Below the pieces are notes generated by a model. The model saw only the letters and a program-made list of their open reading frames with translations, did no database searches and had not been told where the DNA came from. Made by a program: the position numbers and the translations under genes. From Yinghuangia elevatio (lineage in GTDB: Bacteria > Actinomycetota > Actinomycetes > Streptomycetales > Streptomycetaceae), in NCBI RefSeq assembly GCF_040649515.1, contig NZ_JBEZFP010000013.1, positions 1 through 64,000 on the forward strand: 64,000 bases of DNA, given 5' to 3'. This document shows positions 51,922 through 62,366 of the stretch, one piece after another; the stretch's first letter is position 1; every line of letters begins with the position of its first letter.

Positions 51922-52069
51922 GGCCCGCAGTCTGGTCAGTTGGTCGCCGCGACCTGCCCGCGTGGCGGCGCGCCGCGAACCAATCACACCGGTGACCACT
52001 CGGATGGCGGACATTTTCGGCCGCGCCCCGGCCCATCTTGAACAGAACGGACCAGAAAACGGCCCGACG

Positions 52070-52495
52070 TCAGATCCGGATCAGCACCACCAGCGGACTG
52101 CCCGTGTCGCGCCAGCGGTCCGCCGCGTCGCGCAGCAGCTTCCGGGCCGTGGTCCAGTCCCCCGGGGCGCGTTCCGCAAACAGCCGCCAGCGGTCGACGA
52201 CGACCAGGCGGCGTCCCTCGGCGGGCAGCAGCGTGTCGTCGCTGAGACAGTCCCAGAGCGCGTCCCAGTTGCGTCCGAAGTACGGGGGCAGCCGCAGGTC
52301 GCGCGCGCACGCCGCGAAGAAGGACGGCTTGTCCGCCGCCTCGCCCAGGTCCAGGCGTACGCCCCACCACCCGTGCGCCCGCGCCGACTCCAGCAGCCGC
52401 GGCGCCGCCGCCGCGTGCGGTACGTCGACCAGGTCGCCGGGCAGCAGCCCCGACGTCCACGGCGTCGCGTTGCGCACCTCGTGCCAAGTCCTCAC
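52070..52495 (-). CDS. Barstar-family ribonuclease inhibitor
   Basis: The 141-residue product carries the barstar signature FFAACARDLRLPPYFGRNWD, then ALWDCLSDDTLL, followed by VVVDRWRLFAE. Barstar proteins block guanyl-specific RNases by filling the active site. Its GTG overlaps the stop of the RNase gene (GTGA, 52492-52495), so toxin and inhibitor are translationally coupled and the pairing is very likely functional. Confidence 0.9.
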   Translation of the reverse strand: MRTWHEVRNATPWTSGLLPGDLVDVPHAAAAPRLLESARAHGWWGVRLDLGEAADKPSFFAACARDLRLPPYFGRNWDALWDCLSDDTLLPAEGRRLVVVDRWRLFAERAPGDWTTARKLLRDAADRWRDTGSPLVVLIRI

Positions 52496-53022
52496 GGAAC
52501 GATCACCCTGAACGTCGCGTAGTGGTCGGACGTGTAATACCGCTCCCCGGACGCTCCCGCGATGATGCGACGTGCGCCCCTGTCGTCGGAGCCGGGTGTG
52601 TCCACGGTGTACTCCCGGTAGTACCCGTTCTTCTGCTTCGGCAGGCGCCCTTCGCGGTTGCCGAACACCGTGCCGTCCTTGCCATACGGAAACGGCCCGC
52701 CCGCGTCGATCAGCCGCAGCGTCTCGCGCGCCTCGGCCGGGAGTTGCCCGACCCGGACCACGGACATGCCGGGCGGCACACTCGGGGTAGCTGTTGCGGT
52801 CGCCCGCGTGGTCGCGGTGGCCGTGGTGCCGACCGTGCCGGTGGTCCCCGACGACGCCGCGGAGGCCCCCGCGGTCGCGGTCCGGGTCGCCGCCCGGTCC
52901 GGGGATCCGCCGTCGTCGTCGCCGTCACCGCGGGTGAGAAGGAACGCTACGAGGACCGCGACGACGAGGGCGACGAGCACGCCGCCGACGACCAGCCGGT
53001 TCTTGCTCGGCATTTCGGACAT
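52492..53022 (-). CDS. Guanyl-specific ribonuclease (RNase Sa/N1 type), exported or membrane-anchored
   Basis: The 176-residue product has an N-terminal hydrophobic helix (RLVVGGVLVALVVAVLVAFL), a Thr/Ala/Ser-rich linker of about 50 residues, and a C-terminal RNase domain with LPAEARETLRLIDAGGPFPY, GTVFGNREGRLP, YYREYTVDTPG, RRIIAG and YYTSDHYATF. The Glu in REYTV, Arg in RRIIAG and His in SDHYATF match the catalytic residues of RNase Sa. It precedes the coupled barstar gene. No clear ribosome site precedes the ATG. The hydrophobic helix could be a cleaved signal or an anchor. Confidence 0.9.
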   Translation of the reverse strand: MSEMPSKNRLVVGGVLVALVVAVLVAFLLTRGDGDDDGGSPDRAATRTATAGASAASSGTTGTVGTTATATTRATATATPSVPPGMSVVRVGQLPAEARETLRLIDAGGPFPYGKDGTVFGNREGRLPKQKNGYYREYTVDTPGSDDRGARRIIAGASGERYYTSDHYATFRVIVP

Positions 53023-53158
53023 ATCGGGATGGTGGCATGTCCGCCCCCGATGACCCGGCAATCACGGCCGACGGCCCGCGCGAGCGCCCGGGCGACGACC
53101 CGTCAGGCGACGGCCCCGCACGGCGGCCCGGGGCGACACCCGCGGGCGCGCGCCCCCG

Positions 53159-53830
53159 CTACGCCTTCAGGCGCCGTACGAACTCCGCGGTCGCCGCCGC
53201 CGGATCGTCCGCCTCGGTGATGGCCCGCACGACCACGACACGAGTCGCCCCCGCCTCGACCACCTCGTCGAGGTTCCCCAGGTCGATGCCGCCGATCGCG
53301 AACCACGGCCGCTCGGTGCGGCGCGCCGCCGTGTACCGGACGAGGTCCAGGCCGGGCGCGTGGCGGCCCGGCTTGGTCGGAGTAGGCCACACCGGGCCCG
53401 TGCAGAAGTAGTCGACCCCCGGCTCGGCGATCGCCGCGTCGACCTCCGCCTCGGCGTGCGTCGAGCGCCCGATGACGACGTCGTCGCCGATGATGCGGCG
53501 GGCGTACGGCACGGGCAGGTCGTCCTGGCCCAGATGCAGCACCTCCGACCCCACCGCGTGGGCGACGTCCGCGCGGTCGTTGACCGCGAGCAGCCGCCCG
53601 TGCCGCCGGGCCGCGTCCGCGAAGACCGCCAGGTGCTCCAACTCCTGCCGGGCTTCGAGGCCCTTCTGCCGCAGCTGCACGATGTCGACGCCGGCGGCCA
53701 GCACCGCGTCCAGGAACTCCGGCAGGTCGCCCTGCGCCTCGCGTGCGTCGGTGCAGAGGTAGACGCGGGCGTCCGCCAGCCTGGCGCGAGCGGTGTCCGA
53801 CCCGCCGGGCTCCCGCCCTATGCCGGTCAT
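53159..53830 (-). CDS. thiE: Thiamine-phosphate synthase ThiE
   Basis: ThiE joins the pyrimidine and thiazole units to give thiamine phosphate. The 223-residue product has VDIVQLRQKGLEARQELEHL, LLAVNDRADVAHAVGSEVLH, LGQDDLPV, IGRSTHAEAEVDAA, DYFCTGPVWPTPTKPGRHAP and FAIGGIDLGNLDEVVEAGA, in the order expected for the TIM barrel. The ATG overlaps the stop of the Rv2175c-like gene (ATGA). It is on the opposite strand from thiO-thiS-thiG and has no riboswitch of its own in view. Confidence 0.95.
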   Translation of the reverse strand: MTGIGREPGGSDTARARLADARVYLCTDAREAQGDLPEFLDAVLAAGVDIVQLRQKGLEARQELEHLAVFADAARRHGRLLAVNDRADVAHAVGSEVLHLGQDDLPVPYARRIIGDDVVIGRSTHAEAEVDAAIAEPGVDYFCTGPVWPTPTKPGRHAPGLDLVRYTAARRTERPWFAIGGIDLGNLDEVVEAGATRVVVVRAITEADDPAAATAEFVRRLKA

Positions 53831-54192
53831 ACGGCGAGTGCCTGGGCCCGGCGGCGGACCTCGGTCTTGCGGTTGCCGCGCAGCGCCTCGACGGGGGTGC
53901 CGGGCAGCGACTCGTCGTCGGTGAAGAGCCACTCCAGCATCTCGTCGTCCGAGAAGCCCGCGTCGGTCAGCACCGTGATGGTCCCGGCCAGGCCCTTGAC
54001 GGTGGCGTTGTCCTGGATGAATGCGGCAGGCACCTGGAGGCTGCGGTTGTCCCCGCGCCGGACCGCCAGGAACTGGCGCTCCTTGAGCAGTTGGCGGACC
54101 CGGGTCACCTCGACGCCGAACATGTCGGCGATCTCGGGGAGGGTCAGCCATTCGCCGACAAGCTTTTCGATGGTGGTCTCGGTCTCGCTCAC
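53827..54192 (-). CDS. Rv2175c-family DNA-binding protein
   Basis: The 121-residue product has a helix-turn-helix (WLTLPEIADMFGVEVTRVRQ, then LLKERQFLAVRRGDNRSLQV) and the AFIQDNATVKGLAGTITVLT segment of the Rv2175c family. In Mycobacterium, Rv2175c is a substrate of the Ser/Thr kinase PknL encoded next to it; here a PASTA kinase gene lies 4 kb away. The N-terminus MSETETTIEKL offers phosphorylatable Thr residues. It is coupled to thiE by a 4-base overlap. Confidence 0.88.
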   Translation of the reverse strand: MSETETTIEKLVGEWLTLPEIADMFGVEVTRVRQLLKERQFLAVRRGDNRSLQVPAAFIQDNATVKGLAGTITVLTDAGFSDDEMLEWLFTDDESLPGTPVEALRGNRKTEVRRRAQALAV

Positions 54193-54208
54193 GCGACCAG
54201 GATAGGAG

Positions 54209-54238
54209 AACGGGCCGACCTCGACGGGTCGGCCCGTT
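54209..54238 (-). terminator. Stem-loop terminator after the FAD reductase gene
   Basis: A perfect 12-bp stem (AACGGGCCGACC and its complement) with a 6-nt loop lies about 36 bases after the FAD reductase stop on the minus strand. Confidence 0.8.
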
Positions 54239-54273
54239 CGGTCCGGGCGCGTCGGCGGGCCGCCGCCCTGCTG

Positions 54274-55476
54274 CTAGCGCGTGGCGTCCTTGAGGGCGAC
54301 GCCGATGTCCGCGAACTTCGCCTTGTCCACCGCGGCTCCGGTCTGTACGAGCTTGCGGCCCTGGGCCAGGTCGCGCGGCCGGGCCACGCTCAGCAGCGCC
54401 ACGAGCGCGTCGCCCGCGAACCAGCCCGCGGTCCACTTGCCGTCCTCGCCGGGCCCGCGCACCACCAGCTCGTCGCCGGCGGTGTGGTGGCCGACGTACT
54501 GCACCATGCGCCCGAACTGGTCGGACCAGAAGTACGGCACCGGGTCGTACGCGGCGTCGCCGCCCATCAGGTTCGCCGCCACCGTGCGCGGTGCCTGGAG
54601 GGCGTTGTCCCAGTGCTCGACGTGCATGCGCGTGCCGTAGCGCGGCGACTGGAACACCGTGCAGTCGCCCACCGCGTACACGCCCGTCGCCGAGGTGCGC
54701 AGGTGGTCGTCGACCACGACCGCGCCGCGCTCGTCGAGGTCCACCCCGGAGTCCGCGAGCCAGCCGGTCTCCGGGGTCACGCCGATGCCGACCACGATCA
54801 CGTCGGCGGGCAGGCGCGTGCCGTCGGTCAGGTGCACCGCCCCCGGTTCGAGCCGGTCCACGCGCGCGTTGAGGAGCAGTTGCACGCCCGTTTCGCCGTA
54901 CCACGGCACGAAGCGCGCGCCGATCTCGTCGGGGAACGCGCCCGCGAGCGGTACGTGCAGCGCCTCGACCACCGTGGTGCGGCAGCCGAGCGCGGCCGCG
55001 GCGGTGGCGACCTCGGCGCCGATCCAGCCCGCGCCGACGATCACCACGTGTGTGTCGGGCACGAGGGCGGCGCGCAGCGAGCGGGCGTCGTCGATGGTGC
55101 GCAGCACGTGTACGCCGGGCACTTCGTCGGCACCGGGCAGGTTGACGACGCGCGATCCGGTCGCGATCACGAGCCGGTCGAACCCGATCGTCCCGGCGTC
55201 GGTGTCGACCTCGCCGCCCTCGGCCCCGTCGTGCAGGCGCAGTGCGGTGGCCGTGCGGCCGAGCAGGAGTTCGACGCCGAGAGCGTCCCAGTCGGCGTCG
55301 AACGAGGTGTCGTCGGTCTTCCCGACGAGCACTTCCTTGGACAGCGGCGGCCGGTCGTACGGTTTGTGCTCCTCGGCGCCGAGCAGGGTGATCCGGCCGG
55401 TGTACCCCTGGTCGCGCAGCCCCACGACAGTCTGCAGGCCGGCCATGCCGGCACCCACGACAAGCACGTTCTCCAT
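54274..55476 (-). CDS. NAD(P)/FAD-dependent ferredoxin-reductase-like oxidoreductase
   Basis: The 400-residue product has two dinucleotide folds: VLVVGAGMAGLQTVVGLRDQ for FAD and HVVIVGAGWIGAEVATAAAA for NAD(P)H, with LATGS-like LVIATGSRVVNLPGAD and the FAD-closing GVYAVGDCTVF. The C-terminal reductase domain (YDPVPYFWSDQFGRMVQYVG) fits rubredoxin/ferredoxin reductases of P450 or dioxygenase systems. Its partner is unknown; the P450 at 43 kb is a possible but unproven client. It is divergent from thiO. Confidence 0.92.
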   Translation of the reverse strand: MENVLVVGAGMAGLQTVVGLRDQGYTGRITLLGAEEHKPYDRPPLSKEVLVGKTDDTSFDADWDALGVELLLGRTATALRLHDGAEGGEVDTDAGTIGFDRLVIATGSRVVNLPGADEVPGVHVLRTIDDARSLRAALVPDTHVVIVGAGWIGAEVATAAAALGCRTTVVEALHVPLAGAFPDEIGARFVPWYGETGVQLLLNARVDRLEPGAVHLTDGTRLPADVIVVGIGVTPETGWLADSGVDLDERGAVVVDDHLRTSATGVYAVGDCTVFQSPRYGTRMHVEHWDNALQAPRTVAANLMGGDAAYDPVPYFWSDQFGRMVQYVGHHTAGDELVVRGPGEDGKWTAGWFAGDALVALLSVARPRDLAQGRKLVQTGAAVDKAKFADIGVALKDATR

Positions 55477-55645
55477 GGCCGGAACCTTAGGGGGCGACAC
55501 GTGTCGTGCCATCGGCCAAGAGTTTGATTGAGGCAAGGATCACGCGGAAGAGGGTTCGGCTCCCCCGCACCGCGCCCGGGCCCCGCCCCCGGCACCGGGG
55601 ATCGCGCCGGGGTTCCCGCGGCGGCCGGAGGTAGGGTTGACATCT

Positions 55646-55734
55646 CACGGGAGCCCGGTGGGACCGGGCTGAGAGGGGAGCTGTCAGCTCCCGACCGTCC
55701 GAACCTGATCCGGGTCATGCCGGCGTAAGGGAGT
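55646..55734 (+). ncRNA. TPP riboswitch (THI element)
   Basis: The leader of thiO has the thi-box core: CACGGGAGCCC, GGGCTGAGAGG (about 55667-55677), the ACCTGATCCGGGTCATGCCG block (about 55703-55722) and GCGTAAGGGAG. It ends 11 bases before the thiO ATG, so TPP binding probably blocks the ribosome site GGGAG. Confidence 0.95.
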
Positions 55735-55745
55735 GTTCAGCAACC

Positions 55746-57002
55746 ATGGCTTTCCCAGGCCCCTCGGCCGACGCCGTCGTCATAGGCGGCGGTGTCATCG
55801 GCCTCTCCATCGCGTGGCGCGCGGCGCTGCGCGGCCTCTCCGTCACGGTCCTCGACCCCGCCCCCGGGCGCGGTGCGTCGCACGCCGCCGCCGGGATGCT
55901 CACGCCGGTCTCCGAGCTCCAGTACGGCGAGGAGTCCCTGCTCCGCCTCAACATGGCCTCCGCCGACCGCTACCCGGCGTTCGCCGCGGAACTGGCCGAC
56001 GCCTCGGGCCTGCCGTCCGGGTACCGGGCGTGCGGCACCCTCGCGGTCGCGCTGGACGCCGACGACCGCGCGGTCCTGAAGGACCTGCACGCGTACCAGG
56101 AGCGCCTGGGCCTCGCGTCGACCTGGCTGACCAGCCGCGAGTGCCGCCGCCTCGAACCGATGTTGTCCCCGGCCGTCTCGGGCGGCCTGCACGTCGAGGC
56201 CGACCACCAGGTCGACAACCGGCGGCTGGTCGCCGCACTGCTCGCGGCCTGCGAGCGCGCCGGCGTCACGCTGGTCCGGGCGCGGGCCGCGGCGCTGCTC
56301 ACCGACGCCGACCGGGCGACCGGCGTACGCCTGGACGACGGCACCGAACTCGCCGCCGGGCAGGTCGTGCTCGCCGCCGGGTGCTGGTCGAACGCGGTCG
56401 AGGGGCTGCCGCCCGGCACGCTGCCGCCGGTGCGCCCGGTGAAGGGCGAGATCCTGCGGCTGCGGGTTCCGGAAGTCTTCGCTCCGTTCCTGTCACGCAA
56501 CGTCCGCGGCGTCGTCAAGGGCGGCAGCATGTACCTGGTGCCGCGCGAGGACGGCGAACTGGTGGTCGGCGCCACCGAACACGAACTGGGCTACGACACC
56601 GAGGTGACCGCGGGCGGCGTGTACGAACTGCTGCGCGACGCGCACGAACTCGTCCCCGGCATCACCGAACTCCCGCTCGTCGAGACCCATGCGGGCCTGC
56701 GCCCGGGGACCCCCGACAACGCCCCCGTCATCGGCGCCGCCGAACTGCCCGGCCTGGTCCTGGCAACGGGCCACTACCGCCACGGCGTGCTGCTGACCCC
56801 GGTCACCGCGGACGCGGTCGCCGAACTGCTGGCCGAGGGAACCGTCCCCGAGGTCGTACGCCCCTGGGGCCCGGGCCGCTTCACGGCGGCGCCGCGGGAC
56901 GCCGCGACCCGGCCGGGCACACCGAGCGGTCCGGGCGACACGCACCAGGACCGGAGCCAGGGACCGGACCAGGAGCCGCACAAGGAGGTGTCGTACGCAT
57001 GA
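55746..57002 (+). CDS. thiO: Glycine oxidase ThiO
   Basis: ThiO oxidises glycine to iminoglycine for thiazole synthesis. The 418-residue flavoprotein has AVVIGGGVIGLSIAWRAALR, SHAAAGMLTPVSELQYGE, GLHVEADHQVDNRRLVAALL, VKGEILRLR, ATEHELGYDTEVTAGGVYEL and THAGLRPGTPDNAPVIGAAE. A hydrophilic tail of about 50 residues rich in Pro/Gly/Gln is extra. It is first in the riboswitch-controlled operon and overlaps thiS by four bases (ATGA). Confidence 0.94.
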   Translation: MAFPGPSADAVVIGGGVIGLSIAWRAALRGLSVTVLDPAPGRGASHAAAGMLTPVSELQYGEESLLRLNMASADRYPAFAAELADASGLPSGYRACGTLAVALDADDRAVLKDLHAYQERLGLASTWLTSRECRRLEPMLSPAVSGGLHVEADHQVDNRRLVAALLAACERAGVTLVRARAAALLTDADRATGVRLDDGTELAAGQVVLAAGCWSNAVEGLPPGTLPPVRPVKGEILRLRVPEVFAPFLSRNVRGVVKGGSMYLVPREDGELVVGATEHELGYDTEVTAGGVYELLRDAHELVPGITELPLVETHAGLRPGTPDNAPVIGAAELPGLVLATGHYRHGVLLTPVTADAVAELLAEGTVPEVVRPWGPGRFTAAPRDAATRPGTPSGPGDTHQDRSQGPDQEPHKEVSYA

Positions 57003-57217
57003 CCGTCCAGCCGACCGAACCGGTCTCCGTGAACGGCGAGCCGCGCACGCTCGCCCCCGGAACGACGGTGGCCGCCCTCGTCGCGACCATGACGACCGCG
57101 GCCAAGGGCGTCGCGGTCGCGGTGAACGAGGACGTCGTGCCGCGCAGCGCGTGGCCCGTGACCGTGCTCGGCGCGGGCGACCGCGTCGAGGTGCTGACCG
57201 CAGTCCAGGGAGGATGA
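56999..57217 (+). CDS. thiS: Sulfur carrier protein ThiS
   Basis: The 72-residue ubiquitin-like sulfur carrier ends in the required Gly-Gly (TAVQGG). It begins MTVQPTEPVSVNGEPRTLAP, with ALVATM and GVAVAVNEDVVPRSAW typical of ThiS. AAGGAGGTG precedes the ATG, which overlaps the thiO stop. Confidence 0.94.
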   Translation: MTVQPTEPVSVNGEPRTLAPGTTVAALVATMTTAAKGVAVAVNEDVVPRSAWPVTVLGAGDRVEVLTAVQGG

Positions 57218-57221
57218 CGAC

Positions 57222-58022
<801 letters not shown>

Positions 58023-58168
58023 GGTCTTCCGGGCGATTGTCACGGAACCCCTGGAGAACCACGCGTAGCTTTCCCACCAGCGGGAACCAGGGGAGAAGGT
58101 ATATGACTGACAGGTCATCAGTTGCCGGAACCGACCGATGGTGTGACCCGTCCCTGACAGGGTGACCG

Positions 58169-58174
58169 TAAAAT
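58169..58174 (+). promoter_or_regulatory. Candidate -10 element of a leaderless kinase transcript
   Basis: TAAAAT ends seven bases before the GTG start of the PASTA kinase gene and no ribosome site exists, as expected for leaderless transcription. A palindrome ATGAC-N6-GTCAT lies upstream at 58102-58117. No convincing -35 was found. Confidence 0.55.
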
Positions 58175-58181
58175 CCCAACC

Positions 58182-60236
<2,055 letters not shown>

Positions 60237-60262
60237 CCGGGGCTCCGGACGACGGGGGCCGG

Positions 60263-60310
60263 GGCTACCGGAGGTCCCGGCTACCGGAGGTCCGGGCTAC
60301 TGGAGGTCCG
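60263..60310. repeat. Three tandem copies of a 16-bp repeat
   Basis: GGCTAC(C/T)GGAGGTCC(C/G) occurs three times between the kinase and oxidoreductase genes, the last copy covering the oxidoreductase stop codon. Confidence 0.8.
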
Positions 60311-60992
60311 GGCCCTCCCCCTCGCGCTCCTGATACGAGTAGCGCTGCTCCTGCCAGGGGTCGCCGATGTTGTGGTAGCCGCGCTCCTCCCAGAACCCGC
60401 GCTTGTCGGCGACCATGTACTCGATGCCGCGGACCCACTTGGGGCCCTTCCAGGCGTACAGGTGCGGCACGATCAGCCGGACCGGGAACCCGTGTTCCGC
60501 GGTGAGCGGCTCGCCGTCGTGGTGGGCCGCGAAGAGCGTGCGCTCGGTGGCGAAGTCCAGGATCCGCAGGTTGGAGCTGAAGCCGTACTCGGCCCACACC
60601 ATCACGTGGGTGACTTCGGGGGCCGGCGGCGCTATCGCGAGGATGGTCTCGGCCGACACGCCGCCCCACTCGTTGTTCAGCATGCTGAACTTCGTGACGC
60701 AGTGGAAGTCGGCGACGACCGTGGTCCGCGGCAGCGCCGAGAACTCCTCGTGGTTCCACGCGTGCTTGTCGCCCGACGCGGTGGCGCCGAAGACCCGGAA
60801 GTCCCAGGTGTCGGGCTTGAAGCGCGGCACCGGACCGTAGTGCAGGACCGGCCAACCGCGCTGCAGACGCTGCCCCGGGGGCAGTCGGGGGTCGGGACCA
60901 CCGGTGGCCGCCGCACCGGCAGACCCACCCGCCGTGGCGGCCCTGCCGCCCGCCGGATCGCTGCCCCCCTGCCCCGCTCCGGTATGACCCAT
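60297..60992 (-). CDS. Sulfite oxidase-type molybdopterin-dependent oxidoreductase
   Basis: The 231-residue product is a stand-alone molybdopterin-binding domain. A Gly/Ala-rich head of about 45 residues is followed by RGWPVLHYGPVPRFKPDTWD, FHCVTKFSMLNNEWGGVS with the Cys that ligates molybdenum, EYGFSSNLRI and GFPVRLIVPHLYAWKGPKW. It has no dimerisation domain or heme domain, like YedY/MsrP-related enzymes. No Tat signal is visible. It is divergent from bfr; its stop lies in a 16-bp tandem repeat. Confidence 0.88.
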   Translation of the reverse strand: MGHTGAGQGGSDPAGGRAATAGGSAGAAATGGPDPRLPPGQRLQRGWPVLHYGPVPRFKPDTWDFRVFGATASGDKHAWNHEEFSALPRTTVVADFHCVTKFSMLNNEWGGVSAETILAIAPPAPEVTHVMVWAEYGFSSNLRILDFATERTLFAAHHDGEPLTAEHGFPVRLIVPHLYAWKGPKWVRGIEYMVADKRGFWEERGYHNIGDPWQEQRYSYQEREGEGPDLQ

Positions 60993-61110
60993 GTCCTCTA
61001 TGGTCCCAGACCCCCGGGGCAGGTCACGACCGCCCCCGGCGCCGCCCGAGGCCTCCGAATACCTCGTCGGGTATACGGCATTTACGGCAAATCCCAATTA
61101 ATAACCCTTG

Positions 61111-61129
61111 CTAGGCAAGGCTTCCCTTC
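61111..61129. promoter_or_regulatory. Candidate iron box upstream of bfr
   Basis: CTAGGCAAGGCTTCCCTTC matches 12 of 19 positions of the actinobacterial DmdR/IdeR consensus TTAGGTTAGGCTAACCTAA by eye. It lies 107 bases before the bfr ATG. The position would suit activation of bacterioferritin by iron-loaded regulator. Confidence 0.5.
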
Positions 61130-61235
61130 GTGGAACTTAAGGCGCATGAGGTGACAGCATTCACATAACCGTGATCACGTACGTCCCTGGTACCTCACGG
61201 ATCCCGCCGCCCACCGAGTCGGAAGGTGCATCGCG

Positions 61236-61715
61236 ATGCACGGCGACCCCCAGATCCTCGAGCTCCTGAACGAACAGCTGACCGCCGAGCTCACGGCAAT
61301 CAACCAGTACTTCCTGCACGCCAAGCTGCAGGAGCACTGGGGGTACACGAAGCTCGCACATTGGACTCGCCACGAGTCCATCGACGAGATGAAGCACGCG
61401 GAGAAGCTGACCGACCGCATTCTCTTCCTGGAGGGCCTGCCCAACTACCAGCGCCTCAACGCGCTGCGCATCGGGCAGACGCTGGAGGAGATGTTCCGCG
61501 CCGACCTCGCCGTCGAGATGGAGGCGATCGAGCGCCTGCGTGGCGGAATCCTGCTCATGCGCGAAAAGGGCGACGCGACGTCGGCCAACATCTTCGAGGA
61601 CATCCTCGCGGACGAGGAAGGGCACGTCGACTACCTGGAGACCCAGCTCGACCTGCTGAAGAAGCTGGGCGAGCCGCTGTACGTCGCCCAGCTCATCGAG
61701 CAGCCGGACAGCTGA
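61236..61715 (+). CDS. bfr: Bacterioferritin
   Basis: This is a heme-containing ferritin that oxidises and stores iron in a 24-mer. The 159-residue product has MHGDPQILELLNEQLTAELT, AINQYFLHAKLQEHWG, HESIDEMKHAEKLTDRILFL (ferroxidase Glu and His, heme Met) and DILADEEGHVDYLETQLDLL with the second Glu/His pair. Length is typical. It is followed by the ferredoxin gene bfd and preceded by a candidate iron box. Confidence 0.97.
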   Translation: MHGDPQILELLNEQLTAELTAINQYFLHAKLQEHWGYTKLAHWTRHESIDEMKHAEKLTDRILFLEGLPNYQRLNALRIGQTLEEMFRADLAVEMEAIERLRGGILLMREKGDATSANIFEDILADEEGHVDYLETQLDLLKKLGEPLYVAQLIEQPDS

Positions 61716-61865
61716 CCCGGGCGCCCCGGATCCGGAGCCGGGCGCGCCACCCGGTACTGCCGGGGCCCGCGGGGCCCTGGCGGTCGGCACGGGTGTCCGC
61801 CCGACTTCTTCGAGGGATGTCTTCCGGCCACGTGACGGAGGCCTCTCTTCACTTCCCACCAGGGG

Positions 61866-61884
61866 TGAGGTTACCCTTACCTTA
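61866..61884. promoter_or_regulatory. Iron box upstream of bfd
   Basis: TGAGGTTACCCTTACCTTA matches 14 of 19 positions of the DmdR/IdeR consensus by eye and lies 27 bases before the bfd start, a typical repressor position. Confidence 0.7.
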
Positions 61885-61911
61885 GTGACTTCACCCTTGG
61901 GGGGACGTTCC

Positions 61912-62301
61912 GTGTACGTGTGCATCTGCTTTGGCGTGACCGACACACAGGTCACCGCTCAGATAGACGGCGGCGCGCGCAGCATGCGCGAGATCGCCGC
62001 CTCGTGCCGCGCCGGAACCGACTGCGGTCGTTGCGTCAAGACGATCTCCGCGATGATCCCCCGCGACGACACCCGCGCATGCGACGGCTGCACGAAGCGC
62101 TGCGGCCGGATATGCCGAGCCGACCGCGCCTCCGCCGCCGAGCCGGTCACCGAAACGGCCGCCGTCTGCGGCGACCTGCTCGACCTGCACGGCGTCGTCG
62201 ACCCGGCCGACCGCACCGCGGCGCCGCAGCCCTCCCCGGTCACGCTGGTCGCGGTACCCCTCGCCATCGTGCGGGCGGACGCCGGCTCCCAGGTCGCCTG
62301 A
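61912..62301 (+). CDS. bfd: Bacterioferritin-associated ferredoxin with an extra cysteine cluster
   Basis: This 2Fe-2S protein reduces bacterioferritin to release iron. The start VYVCICFGVTD supplies Cys4 and Cys6, and CRAGTDCGRCVKTI supplies Cys38 and Cys41 as cluster ligands. A second run, CDGCTKRCGRIC (Cys57, 60, 64, 68), is not usual in this family, and the tail makes it 129 residues instead of about 65-90. The GTG at 61912 follows GGGGGGA. It lies behind a strong iron box. Confidence 0.88.
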   Translation: MYVCICFGVTDTQVTAQIDGGARSMREIAASCRAGTDCGRCVKTISAMIPRDDTRACDGCTKRCGRICRADRASAAEPVTETAAVCGDLLDLHGVVDPADRTAAPQPSPVTLVAVPLAIVRADAGSQVA

Positions 62302-62366
62302 CCGCACCCGCCCGTCAGGTCCCGTCGGCCCTCACCCCGTGCGGCGCCCCGCGCCGCACTCTTGCG

